A stretch of 64,000 nucleotides of DNA, taken from contig OZ241366.1 in the NCBI GenBank assembly GCA_965199905.1, forward strand, positions 3,286,001-3,350,000, read 5' to 3'. Below the pieces are notes generated by a model, which was given only the letters and a program-made list of their open reading frames with translations, was not told the DNA's origin and did no database searches. The position numbers and the translations under genes are program-made. This DNA comes from Ilyomonas sp965199905 (GTDB taxonomy: Bacteria > Bacteroidota > Bacteroidia > Chitinophagales > Chitinophagaceae). This document shows, one piece after another, positions 18,499-27,772 of this stretch. Position 1 is the stretch's first letter. Every line of letters starts with the position of its first letter.

Positions 18499-18690
18499 GA
18501 AACCGTTTTGGTGTAATGGCAAAGGCGAAGATAACAGATAGCCATCAGCCGTTAGCTACGAGCCAACCGTTTTGGAAATTGAATTAATAAAAAAGCGAAC
18601 ATCTGATTGTTATGAACAAAATCCCATTTTGAACAAGCCGGTTTGTTTACATAATACAACTTATAGCTGACAACCCACGCCTCATACCTT

Positions 18691-19395
18691 TTAAAATATT
18701 TCCTCCAGCTCCTGCAGGTGATGAATGATATAAGTGGGTTCAATAAGATCATCCACATCAATGCACAAATGATTCACAAACACAGTGTCTAAACCGGCAT
18801 TCATTGCGCCGCCAATATCCGCATCCAGGTTGTCTCCTATCATGATGCATTCATCCGCATTTGTACCACAACGCTTCATGGCAAAATCAAAAATCTCTTT
18901 ATCCGGTTTCAGGCTATTGCTGTTTTCCGACGTAATCACTTCAGTAAAAAAATGCCGCAGGTTACTACTTGCTAACTTACTGTGTTGCACTGCATCAAAA
19001 CCGTTGGTAATAAGGTGCATTGCGTATCCTTTATCCCGCAGGTAAGTCAAAATTTCTATCGTATATGGAAACAGGTTTTTCTTCAGCGGCAATATCTGTA
19101 GAAACTCTACCGACATCTGCTTAGCCAGCGCTTCCTCTGCAATCTTAAAGTCTAATAATGCCAGCCACATACGCTTCCACCGCAGCTCTTCCTGCTTTAT
19201 GAAACCCTTTGTGTACCTGTCCCACAGCTTATGATTATGATAACTGTATTGATTGAAGAAAGAGTCAAAACTATACACGCCCCTTTTATCAAGCTGGTGA
19301 GCGATATGCAAATCATGCAGCGATTCTTTTGCATTCATTTCAAAATCCCACAATGTATGATCAAGGTCAAAGAATAAGTGCTGGTATTGTTTCAT
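18691..19395 (-). CDS. yjjG: YjjG-type HAD-family noncanonical pyrimidine nucleotidase
   Basis: This cytosolic HAD phosphatase of 234 residues starts MKQYQHLFFDLDHTLWDFE; motif I DLDHT carries the nucleophile and acid Asp. Motif II is in LITNGF, motif III in SLKPDKEIF, and motif IV in MIGDNLDADIGGAMNAG. The N-terminal pattern and LITNG match YjjG, which dephosphorylates noncanonical nucleoside monophosphates. The exact substrate cannot be told from sequence. ATG 19395 is chosen because motif I follows immediately; the frame stays open upstream. Confidence 0.85.
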   Translation of the reverse strand: MKQYQHLFFDLDHTLWDFEMNAKESLHDLHIAHQLDKRGVYSFDSFFNQYSYHNHKLWDRYTKGFIKQEELRWKRMWLALLDFKIAEEALAKQMSVEFLQILPLKKNLFPYTIEILTYLRDKGYAMHLITNGFDAVQHSKLASSNLRHFFTEVITSENSNSLKPDKEIFDFAMKRCGTNADECIMIGDNLDADIGGAMNAGLDTVFVNHLCIDVDDLIEPTYIIHHLQELEEIF

Positions 19396-19575
19396 AAAAA
19401 GAAAACACCAAATATAAAAAGCGCCGGATAGAATCAGGAATTCATCTTCCCTAAAAGCATCAAAAACTTTCTTCCCACGCAATTTCTGAGAGTCCTGAAC
19501 CGTGCAGACCGACAGCTTGTAAACCATTAACAACCACAAATAACTTTTATTCTATAAACAATCACATCCGCAATT

Positions 19576-20108
19576 ATGGCACAAAACGAAACCGGCCACG
19601 AAAAGAACTTCGCCAACTTTAAAAGCTCAACATTATTATGGGTATGGTCAAAGATTACCAGCCTGACAATCCCCTCGCCTCACTTGAAAATGCACAAAAC
19701 ATCATCGCTAAAGGCGAGCCCGTTATAACCAGCATCCGCAAAGAAACCTTTCCCGTTTATTCTAAAGCGGTTGCCGACACCGAAGAAGAAGTTGAAACCG
19801 CCGTTTCCTTAACCGGCAAGATTCGCTCCTCCCGCACCAAAAAGAAACCAAAGGAAGAAGTACCCGACGCACCGCCTGCCGAACATTCCACCTCGCAGCG
19901 TACCTACGATTACCAGATTGCTTTCTTCTCCGAGCTCATTGGCGTTTTTACCACCAATGGCAAATACAAACCAAAACAAACCGGCATGTTGCCTGTCGCC
20001 GAAAAAGTAAAAGATTACCTGTCCTTCATTTACGAGTATGGCATCTCCGAAATGAAATACATCAACGCCTCAAATTCACTTATCCGAAGAAATAATATAG
20101 TTAAGTAG
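19576..20108 (+). pseudogene. Conserved hypothetical protein, frameshifted near its start
   Basis: The ATG at 19576 opens MAQNETGHEKNFANFKSS, which runs out of frame. From 19638 a second frame gives 156 residues beginning MGMVKDYQPDNPLASLENA and ending NSLIRRNNIVK. The N-terminal segment resembles the start of a Bacteroidota hypothetical family, so both pieces probably come from one gene with a frameshift near 19630. If the shorter frame is translated alone it would be a 156 aa helical cytosolic protein of unknown function. IS debris begins just after the stop. Confidence 0.5.
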
Positions 20109-20157
20109 TCATGCACAATTATGCATGCAAAACTCAGTTATCAGATTCCGCATGGCG

Positions 20158-20305
20158 CTGAAGATGCCACAGGTTGCGGAATGATGAAGTGATGGCGGTA
20201 AACCTGACCACAGAATGCCTGGGCATTGACAGTGAAAATCATTTGTTCTCAAAACTGAACAAAGAGCACCGGGCTGATTTTAAAAACCTGTTCAGCCGTA
20301 AGTAA
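20158..20305 (+). pseudogene. IS982-family transposase fragment
   Basis: One frame reads LRNDEVMAVNLTTECLGIDS and then ENHLFSKLNKEHRADFKNLF to a stop at 20303. This resembles the N-terminal region of IS982-type DDE transposases (S.SEVIA.NLT.E..GIDSE). A one-base shift joins it to LKMPQ just upstream. The catalytic region is absent, so it is a scrap. Confidence 0.55.
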
Positions 20306-20352
20306 GAATTAGAATCTCCTAATATTGAATAAGCCTATTCCCTACTCTTTCC

Positions 20353-21392
20353 TTATCGGCCACCCGTAATAGCTGTTGTAAAGCGTGGCAACATCCGCTT
20401 TAAAAGCCAATAAATAAGTAATGATAAAACGACAACAACTAATACTACAAAAAAGAAGAAAAAAGTTAAGTATAAATCGCTCTGAGGGTGAAAAGCAATG
20501 AATAGTATTCTTTTAATAATAGTAAGTAAAGGTTCATGTATAGCAAACAGGAAAAAAGCTGATTGTAAAAGAAATGTGTGTACTCTGATTTTGCCATTAA
20601 TAAGTAGATAGCTAACTACTTTAAACCAGAAAAAGATTCCAATAATAATTCCGGCATTGTGTAAAATTGGGTTCCATGTATATCGCTCTGTTAGCAAATC
20701 AGCAATTACAATCAACGGATACAATAAAGGGAAATAAGTTATTTTTTCCGTTACAGTCACTAAGTTCTTCTTATGTAAACTAAACCAGGCTCCAAACGTA
20801 AAAAAGAAGATGGCTATCATGCTTAATCCGGGTATTGGAAAGCCATATCCATAATACCATAACATGGCTAAAGCAAGTAAGCCAGGCCAACTAAAATATT
20901 TGATATAAACATAAATCAGAGGTGTCAAAATAACGGTAACCATCAGGTCACGGATAAACCAGAATTGATAAGAAATAGGCAACGTTCCATCTGCCGACCA
21001 AAAGGCAGACAAAATGTATTGAATACTCATACCAGGCTTCTTATTTAAAAAGCCACTTAGCAATGGTATCATAGATAGTACAAACACAAGTAGAAGAAGA
21101 GCAAGGTTCCAGAACAAATAAGGAATGAGCAGACTGCGAAACCTGCTTTTTAACTTCTTAAAATAAACCTGTGCTGTAAAAAATTCAGTTCTTAAAAAGA
21201 ATAAAAACCCCGACATGAAAAAGAAAAGAGGAACCGCAACACGACAAAGAATGATAGCAAAATGAGAACTCCAGGTAAAAAGAGGAAGATGTACACTATC
21301 TGTTCCGAATGATTTCCCGATAAAGAAAAACCGGACTTTTCATTATGAATGAAAATGACACAGACAATTAGAGGAAAACGCAGAAAATTAAT
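20353..21392 (-). pseudogene. Acyltransferase-3 family membrane protein, frameshifted
   Basis: From the 5' end one frame reads INFLRFPLIVCVIFIHNEKS, the usual N-terminal helix of acyltransferase family 3. A second frame takes over near 21290 and reads HFAIILCRVAVPLFFFMSGF and on through about nine more hydrophobic helices to the stop at 20353. The long second frame has an ATG at 21216, giving 287 residues, but that start would lose the first helix and the catalytic His region. Stop codons lie just upstream of the first frame, so the 5' end is also decayed. The ancestor would have O-acylated a surface glycan or lipid. Confidence 0.7.
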
Positions 21393-21569
21393 TTAGGTTG
21401 TAAATCATCAACCTTCCATTGTAATTTGGTTGTTACTTGTGTTGGGCTGCTGGACGGTCTGGCAAATTGCATTAAAACTGTTTTGGATTTACTATACAAA
21501 AATACACTGTAGTTTTTATAAAATTCAAGGAAGTGTCTCGCGAACAGTGTCGGTTCTAAATTAATGTTC

Positions 21570-21776
21570 CTCAGAAGCTGTTTTGCTCCTTGAGAATTCT
21601 GTCTCCTAATCTAATATAAAGTTGTGAAAATGCCAGTTCCCAATTATGGATTGGCATCGTCCATTTTTTACTAATGTTCTTAATCTCTAAAGGTTAAATT
21701 CCTCGAAGCTCTGCTTCATTTTTTTGTGCGAAATGAAACCCATCAACTGCGAGAAAACATATTTGCCTTGGTTCAT
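21570..21776 (-). pseudogene. Insertion-sequence debris (IS4-like N-terminus next to an IS256-like C-terminus)
   Basis: Minus-strand frame one (21776 to 21687) reads MNQGKYVFSQLMGFISHKK, like the start of IS4-type transposases. Frame two (21690 to 21570) reads LEIKNISKKWTMPIHNWELA then FSQLYIRLGDRILKE to a stop, like the conserved end of IS256 (mutator) transposases. The two belong to different families, so this is a junction of two elements with everything between deleted. Confidence 0.55.
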
Positions 21777-22027
21777 TTATTGATAATCAATAATTTATAA
21801 AAAATCAAAGATTTGGAAAATTCAAATCGTTTCCAAAAATGAAATCGCAGCAAACTCAATAGTGACAATACTTTCAGGAACTTCATTCTATAACATCAAA
21901 ACGATAGTGATTTTATTAATTGTGTGAGTGGTAAGTAAAATTAAAGCGCAACAAGTAGGTTTTTTAAACAGAAAATGACTTTAGTTTACACTTCATCATA
22001 GTATTCATCAAACAAAAAATCAAACGT

Positions 22028-22360
22028 ATGGTAGATCAGGAATTAGTAACTGCAAGCAATCAATTAGAAGGTTACAAAATCGTAAAGCACCTGGGTATTG
22101 TAAGAGGCATTACGGTTCGCTCAAGAAGTATTTTTGGCAATATGGCTGGCGGCTTTCAAACCCTGTTTGGTGGCAGGCTTTCTATTTATGTTCAGCTATG
22201 TGAGAAGACGCGCCAGGAAGCTTATGATCATCTTATTCAACATGCCAATGAAAGAGGCGCCAATGCCATCATTAATGTGCGTTACGATGCCAACGAAGTT
22301 ATGAATGGCGTAACGGAAGTATTGTGTTATGGAACGGCGGTGCAGGTAGTAAATGTGTAA
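22028..22360 (+). CDS. YbjQ/UPF0145-family protein
   Basis: This 110-residue protein matches the YbjQ fold: LEGYKIVKHLGIVRGITVRS, then GRLSIYVQLCEKTRQEAY, then HANERGANAIINVRYD and EVLCYGTAV. The family forms small pentamers sometimes called heavy-metal-binding, but a firm function is not established. It stands alone behind about 600 bp of IS debris and AT-rich DNA. The 3' end lies 103 bp before the next start. Confidence 0.88.
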   Translation: MVDQELVTASNQLEGYKIVKHLGIVRGITVRSRSIFGNMAGGFQTLFGGRLSIYVQLCEKTRQEAYDHLIQHANERGANAIINVRYDANEVMNGVTEVLCYGTAVQVVNV

Positions 22361-22463
22361 GATATTCGCTTCTCCTGCCCTTTCATTTAATCTCACAATT
22401 TATTTTTCGTTTTCACCCAACCCTTTTCTTTTATCATTGGTATATAACACCAAAATCCTGTTT

Positions 22464-24248
22464 ATGAAAAAGCTGTACTGGCTTCTTACCGCTATTGTTC
22501 TTTCCGTTTTATTTTTCCAATGTCAAAAAGAATTGCATTATGCCGGCGGACCTGATACTGGTGTTTCGGTAGCACCCGATCCTATTAACGCCAGCCTGCA
22601 GGGAAACATTACAGACGAAAACGACCAGCCCGCAGCAGGTGTAACGGTTACAGCCGGAACGGTTGCAGCTATTACGGATGCCAATGGATATTTCCGGTTT
22701 ACAGATGCTACGCTTGATAAAAACACAACGCTGGTAACGGCTGCAAAAGATGGCTACTTCAAAGGCTATCGTGTATTTGCCGCTACATCAGGCTGCAACC
22801 AGGTAGTTATTAAGTTAATAAAAAAAGACCTTGCCGGAACGGTGGCTTCTTCATCTGGCGGTGAAGCCAAATTATTAAATGGTGCGATTGTAAAATTGCC
22901 TGCCGGTGGTATTGTGAATGCCTCTTCCAACAGTGATTACAGCGGTGATGTAAAAGTATATGCATCATATATTAATCCAGCCAGCAGCGATATAAGCAAA
23001 ATAATTCCCGGTTCACTGGTAGCAAATAGCAAAGAAGGAAAGCGGGTAACTCTTCAATCTTACGGCATGCTTGCCGTGGAGCTTTCATCAACAAACGGTG
23101 AGAAGTTACAGATTAAAAGTGGCAGTACAGCGACGCTTACCATACCCATTGCTTCGGCATCTATAACTTCAGCGCCGGCAACGATTCCTTTATGGTATGT
23201 AGATGAAACAACAGGTATCTGGCAGGAAGAAGGAACTGCTACAAAGCAGGGAAATAACTATGTAGGTGAAGTAAAACATTTCAGTTATTGGAACTGCGAT
23301 TATCCGTATGCATCGGCGAATGTATCATTTACGTTGCAAACGTCTGATGGCTTGCCATTGGTAAACACTTATGTTGAAATTAAACCAACCGGCAGCGATT
23401 CAGCACAGGGAGGATTAGCTCATGGATATACAGATAGTTTGGGACAGGTAAAAGGACTTGTGCCGGCAAATAAGACTTTGCAAATTGTTGTGTATAATAC
23501 CTGCTCGAGTGCAATTTATTCGCAGGATATTTCTCCTGTCACCAGCAGTACTGAGTTAGGCATTATTAAAGTATCAGGAAATACCTCATCGGTAGTAACC
23601 TTTACAGGAACCTTGTTAGATTGCAGCAATCAACCTATTGCGGATGGTTATGCCCTCATCAATGTAAGCGGTATGATACATTACGCATCAACAGATGCGA
23701 GTGGAAAGTTCAGTACAACTTATGTTTCCTGCTCAAGCATTTTACCTACGGCTACTATAATGGGTGTGGATAAAGTTGCCTTACAGCAGAGCAGCGAAAC
23801 AACGGTTACCGTTACTACACCACTTACCAGTGTTGGAAACCTTATTGCCTGTGGCTCTGCGGTAGAACAGTCGTACATCAACTATAAACTGGATGACAGT
23901 ACATTCAACCTAACCACACTAAATATGGATTCAGTAATAGGATATACAAACGGAGATACCAATCATACAACATATATATATGGGTTTCCAAACTCAGGTA
24001 TTACATCAGATTATTTTTACTTCAGCATATATAATGCAGATGCGACCGGCACTTTTCCCGTTGTTGAATTTCAGCCAAACAGAAATTATAGTGTGACAAC
24101 CATGGAACAACCTTTTACGGTAACGCTTACAAATTTTCCGGCTTCCGTAGGTGAATATTATGAAGGAAGCTTATCGGGTAAATTTACTGATGTATCGTCG
24201 GTATTGCATACGGTGACAGCAACATTTAAGATAAGACGAAGCAACTAA
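22464..24248 (+). CDS. Lipoprotein with carboxypeptidase-regulatory-like repeats
   Basis: This is a 594-residue exported lipoprotein with signal MKKLYWLLTAIVLSVLFF and lipobox Cys in FFQC at about residue 19. Beta-sandwich repeats follow: SLQGNITDENDQPAAGVTVT with GYFRFTDATL, a middle segment with VKHFSYWNCDYP, and a later TGTLLDCSNQPIADGYALI. The design suggests a surface or periplasmic structural protein. It sits directly upstream of an ECF sigma gene and a membrane-anchored protein; the sigma frame overlaps its stop codon region, so the three look like one operon. Confidence 0.85.
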   Translation: MKKLYWLLTAIVLSVLFFQCQKELHYAGGPDTGVSVAPDPINASLQGNITDENDQPAAGVTVTAGTVAAITDANGYFRFTDATLDKNTTLVTAAKDGYFKGYRVFAATSGCNQVVIKLIKKDLAGTVASSSGGEAKLLNGAIVKLPAGGIVNASSNSDYSGDVKVYASYINPASSDISKIIPGSLVANSKEGKRVTLQSYGMLAVELSSTNGEKLQIKSGSTATLTIPIASASITSAPATIPLWYVDETTGIWQEEGTATKQGNNYVGEVKHFSYWNCDYPYASANVSFTLQTSDGLPLVNTYVEIKPTGSDSAQGGLAHGYTDSLGQVKGLVPANKTLQIVVYNTCSSAIYSQDISPVTSSTELGIIKVSGNTSSVVTFTGTLLDCSNQPIADGYALINVSGMIHYASTDASGKFSTTYVSCSSILPTATIMGVDKVALQQSSETTVTVTTPLTSVGNLIACGSAVEQSYINYKLDDSTFNLTTLNMDSVIGYTNGDTNHTTYIYGFPNSGITSDYFYFSIYNADATGTFPVVEFQPNRNYSVTTMEQPFTVTLTNFPASVGEYYEGSLSGKFTDVSSVLHTVTATFKIRRSN

Positions 24249-24270
24249 TATCCAACTCACAGACACAGAT

Positions 24271-24792
24271 ATTATCAATGGCTGCCGGATAAACAACCGG
24301 AAGGCGCAGGAACATTTGTACCGCAATTATTATGGTGCGATGATGAACCTGTGCCTTCGCTATACCAGGAACGAAAGCGATGCACTTGACGTACTGAATA
24401 CAGGCTTTTTAAAAGTGTTTCAAAACATACAGCAGTACGATTCCGGGAAGGGCAGTCTTTACACCTGGATTCGTACCGTTGTTGTTCGTAGTTGCCTCGA
24501 TTTTATTAAGCAAAAGAGCAGGGAAGAAATCCATAAAGAAATAGAAGAAGCTACGGATATACAAACCGAAGCGGAAGCCATTGGTGCACTGGAAGCCGCG
24601 CAGTTACTGCATTTGATAAGACAACTAACACCATCAGCGCAGGCAGTGTTTAACCTGTATGTGATAGAAGGCTATAACCATAAAGAGATTGGGAAACTAC
24701 TAAATATCAGTGAAGGAACCAGTAAGTGGCACTTAAGCGAAGCCCGTAAAAAACTGCAACAAATGATCACTTCTAAAGAAGTACAGATATGA
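24271..24792 (+). CDS. ECF-type RNA polymerase sigma factor
   Basis: Sigma region 2 reads GAMMNLCLRYTRNESDALDV with FLKVFQNIQQYD; region 4 reads LTPSAQAVFNLYVIEGYNHK and EIGKLLNISEGTSKWHLSEA. The conserved segment IINGCRINNRKAQEHLYRNY precedes the first canonical start (TTG at 24316), yet the frame upstream contains no ATG, GTG, TTG or CTG. I therefore mark the gene from ATT 24271; if translation starts at TTG 24316 it is 158 aa with part of region 2 missing. Its stop overlaps the next gene's ATG (ATGA), so the pair is coupled. It probably directs stress or envelope genes. Confidence 0.85.
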   Translation: MINGCRINNRKAQEHLYRNYYGAMMNLCLRYTRNESDALDVLNTGFLKVFQNIQQYDSGKGSLYTWIRTVVVRSCLDFIKQKSREEIHKEIEEATDIQTEAEAIGALEAAQLLHLIRQLTPSAQAVFNLYVIEGYNHKEIGKLLNISEGTSKWHLSEARKKLQQMITSKEVQI

Positions 24793-26252
24793 GTAAGAAA
24801 ACATCGTTTGAGGAAGCTTTGCGGCAGAAAATGAATGAGCTGCCATTGCCGGATGAAAATGAATCGTGGCAGAAGATGAAAGCTCTACTTAATGAAAAAG
24901 AAAAGCGCAGATCATTCTTCTTTTTCAGAAATGAAAAGATAGTTGGCGCCGCTTTGTTGCTGTGCATTTTGCTGGCAGGTATTATCCTGATTACAGGTTC
25001 AGAAAAGAAATCTGTAAACATCGCCACACACCAGGATGTAACAACTGGTAAAGCCAGTAAAAATGCGTATTTCAATCAAATAAAAAGGGAAACCAATTCA
25101 GAGAAAACAAGCAAAATAAAAGATACAACTAAAGCTCATTCCAACACTGCTTTATCAGCAATAATATCTTCATATGCAACATCAGAAAATGCCTCAAAAA
25201 GCAATACGCATTTATCTGTAAAAAATAATACTGCGACAATAAAAAGTCAGAACGAGGTAGCAGAAAAGCAAGCATTTACCAAGCAATTAAATATAGCGCA
25301 AACAAACAAACAAAGAGCCTGGCAGGATGATACGTATGCCTCGCAAAATGGTGATATTAAGACACAATTAAAGAGTACAACATCACAAAAAAATCAAACA
25401 AATTTCTCAATTGATTCTTCCCTATCGCTTACCGAAACAAACAACAGTTTATCACCTTCTGTCAGCGATGACAGCAATCAGAATACAACCGTTGTTATAA
25501 GCAATATTCAAAAAGCAGATAGCACTTCCAACAACAATGCAGCGGCAAAAGCAATGATCCGGGCGAAACGCCACAACTCTTACTTTATTGATGCCGGCAT
25601 TGGTATTAAACAGCAGTTGCCTGTTGGCAACCAAACACTCACTTTCTATAATTACAATGGAAATAAAGGATGGCTTGGTGACTATATACCATCGCTTTAT
25701 ATAAAGCTTGAAAAAGAACAACGTTGGTTTCTGCAGGGCGAATTTCATTATGCAGCACCGCGCCTTGTCAGCAAAGTTGCTTACTGGCAAAAAACAACAG
25801 CTGATTATGGCCATGGCAGCACAACAATGGATAAATATTATCTACAAAAAACATGGTATAACGAAATCCCGGTGTCTTTCAATCTCTATCTGCGCCCGTC
25901 ATTATCAATAGGCGCCGGCATAATGTATAACAGGCTTCGTGGTGCTTCGGCAAAAAGGGAAACATCTGTATATGATGTGGTATCAGGACATTCAGTTTAT
26001 GATGAAAGCGTATTGCCATGGAAGAGTTTTACAGATTCGTTTTTATATAAAACCAATGCAAGCTTATTGCTTCAAACGGATTATGAAAAGGAGAAGTGGA
26101 CATTTGGTTTGCGATACTTACATGATATGCAACCTTTTCTTACTTATACATTACCGGATGGTGCAAAAAAAGACAAGCAGAATACATCGCTTGAGTTGCT
26201 GATTCGTTACCGGTTATACCGCTCCGATAAATTTCGTATCGGGAAATTGTAA
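24789..26252 (+). CDS. Membrane-anchored protein: anti-sigma-like N-terminus, beta-rich C-terminus
   Basis: This 487-residue protein starts with a short cytoplasmic segment containing LPLPDENESWQKMKALL, then one transmembrane helix (about residues 51-71, IVGAALLLCILLAGIILITG). A long Ser/Thr/Asn/Lys-rich linker follows. From about residue 258 there is a beta-rich module: SYFIDAGIGIKQQLP, SLYIKLEKEQRWFLQGEFHY, SLSIGAGIMYNRLRG, ending TSLELLIRYRLYRS, which resembles a small outer-membrane barrel. Position and the ATGA overlap with the sigma gene suggest it is the cognate anti-sigma factor; that is inference from context. Confidence 0.75.
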   Translation: MSKKTSFEEALRQKMNELPLPDENESWQKMKALLNEKEKRRSFFFFRNEKIVGAALLLCILLAGIILITGSEKKSVNIATHQDVTTGKASKNAYFNQIKRETNSEKTSKIKDTTKAHSNTALSAIISSYATSENASKSNTHLSVKNNTATIKSQNEVAEKQAFTKQLNIAQTNKQRAWQDDTYASQNGDIKTQLKSTTSQKNQTNFSIDSSLSLTETNNSLSPSVSDDSNQNTTVVISNIQKADSTSNNNAAAKAMIRAKRHNSYFIDAGIGIKQQLPVGNQTLTFYNYNGNKGWLGDYIPSLYIKLEKEQRWFLQGEFHYAAPRLVSKVAYWQKTTADYGHGSTTMDKYYLQKTWYNEIPVSFNLYLRPSLSIGAGIMYNRLRGASAKRETSVYDVVSGHSVYDESVLPWKSFTDSFLYKTNASLLLQTDYEKEKWTFGLRYLHDMQPFLTYTLPDGAKKDKQNTSLELLIRYRLYRSDKFRIGKL

Positions 26253-26253
26253 C

Positions 26254-26293
26254 AAAAAAAGCTGGCAGTGGTTACAACGCTGCCAGCTTTTTT
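26254..26293 (+). terminator. Rho-independent terminator
   Basis: GCTGGCAG (26261-26268) pairs with CTGCCAGC (26280-26287), preceded by A7 and followed by a T run. It ends the lipoprotein-sigma-membrane protein operon and could work in both directions. Confidence 0.9.
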
Positions 26294-26509
26294 ATTCAAT
26301 ATTAGTAATAGTTCATTTAAAAAGAGAGAAGAGCGGAGTTTGAAATTCGCTATTGTAAAACCTCAATCTTTTTGGGCAGTGATGGGATTTTTATAAAAGC
26401 GAATCTCAAATCTTAATCTCCTTATTTCAAAACGACACACTGCGGCATTTTCGGATGTCTTTATTAGATATCTTTCATAAGTCATTGAAGTAATTGCAGG
26501 AAGCAAAGA

Positions 26510-26739
26510 ATGCCGAAGCTTTGCGGAATATTTTGGAGAGATTTTAAGGATAGAGAAGCGTCATCCTTCAGGCGGCTGGCGGGCGTAACGAAGAAAACGT
26601 TCCGGCTGATGAGCAAGGCAGTAAAGGACAACGAGGAGAAAAGAATAAAGAAAAGAGGTAATCACGGCAGGTGTGCAAAACCATTCAGCGCATAGAAGGC
26701 GCGATGACGGCACCTGATTTTGTGCTGGTGAATAAGTAA
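26510..26739 (+). pseudogene. IS5-like (DDE_Tnp_4 type) transposase remnant with internal deletion
   Basis: One frame reads SSFRRLAGVTKKTFRLMSKA, like the HTH segment that begins IS5-related transposases (FRRLTGL..ETF). After GNHGR the reading shifts to VCKTIQRIEGAMTAPDFVLV and a stop at 26737, like the later STVCRTI.RIE motif. About 60 residues between the two motifs and the whole catalytic part are missing. Nothing else coding is seen between 26294 and 26930 apart from a terminator. Confidence 0.55.
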
Positions 26740-26768
26740 AGTGTTTGGGCGTTTAGATGGACATATAC

Positions 26769-26818
26769 AATGCTGCTATAGCCTCGTTTGATTTGAAACA
26801 AAGGCGGCAGCATTTTTT
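26769..26818 (+). terminator. Terminator-like hairpin
   Basis: AATGCTGC (26769) pairs with GCAGCATT (to 26814), with an inner AGCCT/AGGC pairing, and T6 follows. It may be left over from the decayed element just upstream. Confidence 0.6.
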
Positions 26819-26929
26819 ATTTTACTGATTGTTATTGCAAACGAACTCGCCATCAACACAATAATGTTATAACTTTATTACTCCTTCAGTAAGAGATAAT
26901 AAGTGTATAGATAGTAAGTGTACGAATGT

Positions 26930-27508
26930 TTAGTTATAAAACTTATTGGCTTCCGAAACAAAACCCCGGATATCGGCAAAGCGCGATACCATACCATCGA
27001 ACAGGGGAAGTAGATCGTGGTCGTTAAAGAGAAACTCGCGGATGTTCTGTTTGCCGGAAGCAAACAAACCGGTATGAATTCTTACGGCTTCCCGTGTGTG
27101 GTTTTCCATCACAAACACTTTTACACGTGCCGGCAAGCCCATACCGCAGCTTATGAGGGTGCAATAGCTATACAGCCGCAGCCGCCTGCCCGATAGTTCG
27201 CAATATTCAAACAGCGAATTGCTGCCTTCTTTGCGCAGCATATAACACTCGGGTTTGTCTTTATAATCAAACCCAAACCCGGCTATCTTTCCATCTTTTG
27301 CGTAGTAAGTTGTGTGTTTTCTGCTATCATCAATGGTTTCTATCTGCTGATACATATCGTACCGGTTTTTAAACTGGGTTTGCAGCACAATCTGACAGCG
27401 TATAGTATCGCCACCAGAAGTTATAATATAGCCATCTGCCAGTTCTTTTGCCTGCCCGCAAAAGGCAGTAAGAAATAGAAGAACGAACAACGTAATATGC
27501 TTTTTCAT
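26930..27508 (-). CDS. Secreted hypothetical protein
   Basis: This 192-residue protein has a signal peptide MKKHITLFVLLFLTAFCGQA. The mature part opens ADGYIITSGGDTIRCQIVLQ, a pattern (GYI.T..GDT..C.I) common in exported Bacteroidota proteins of unknown function, followed by IDDSRKHTTYYAKDGKIAGF. Four Cys occur in the mature part. It has no close neighbours on its strand. I do not recognise a function. Confidence 0.75.
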   Translation of the reverse strand: MKKHITLFVLLFLTAFCGQAKELADGYIITSGGDTIRCQIVLQTQFKNRYDMYQQIETIDDSRKHTTYYAKDGKIAGFGFDYKDKPECYMLRKEGSNSLFEYCELSGRRLRLYSYCTLISCGMGLPARVKVFVMENHTREAVRIHTGLFASGKQNIREFLFNDHDLLPLFDGMVSRFADIRGFVSEANKFYN

Positions 27509-27772
27509 AACAACCGGATTTTTAGACTATTAGATTTTGCCATACCAAAACAAATGGAATGCCCGTAGATTTTGTGATGGCTTATTCATTTTCAAACCTT
27601 TGGTAATCAATATAAAATGGAATGAAACAGATGCATAAGAATTTTCCTTTTCTGACAGTTTATTCCCAATTTGAACATAAAAAGTGTCAGTCAGAATCAT
27701 TTATGTTGTTTGAATACCGGCGATTTGTTTGATTGATTCCTTCCTGCAATCATTGCACATTACCTTTATGCT

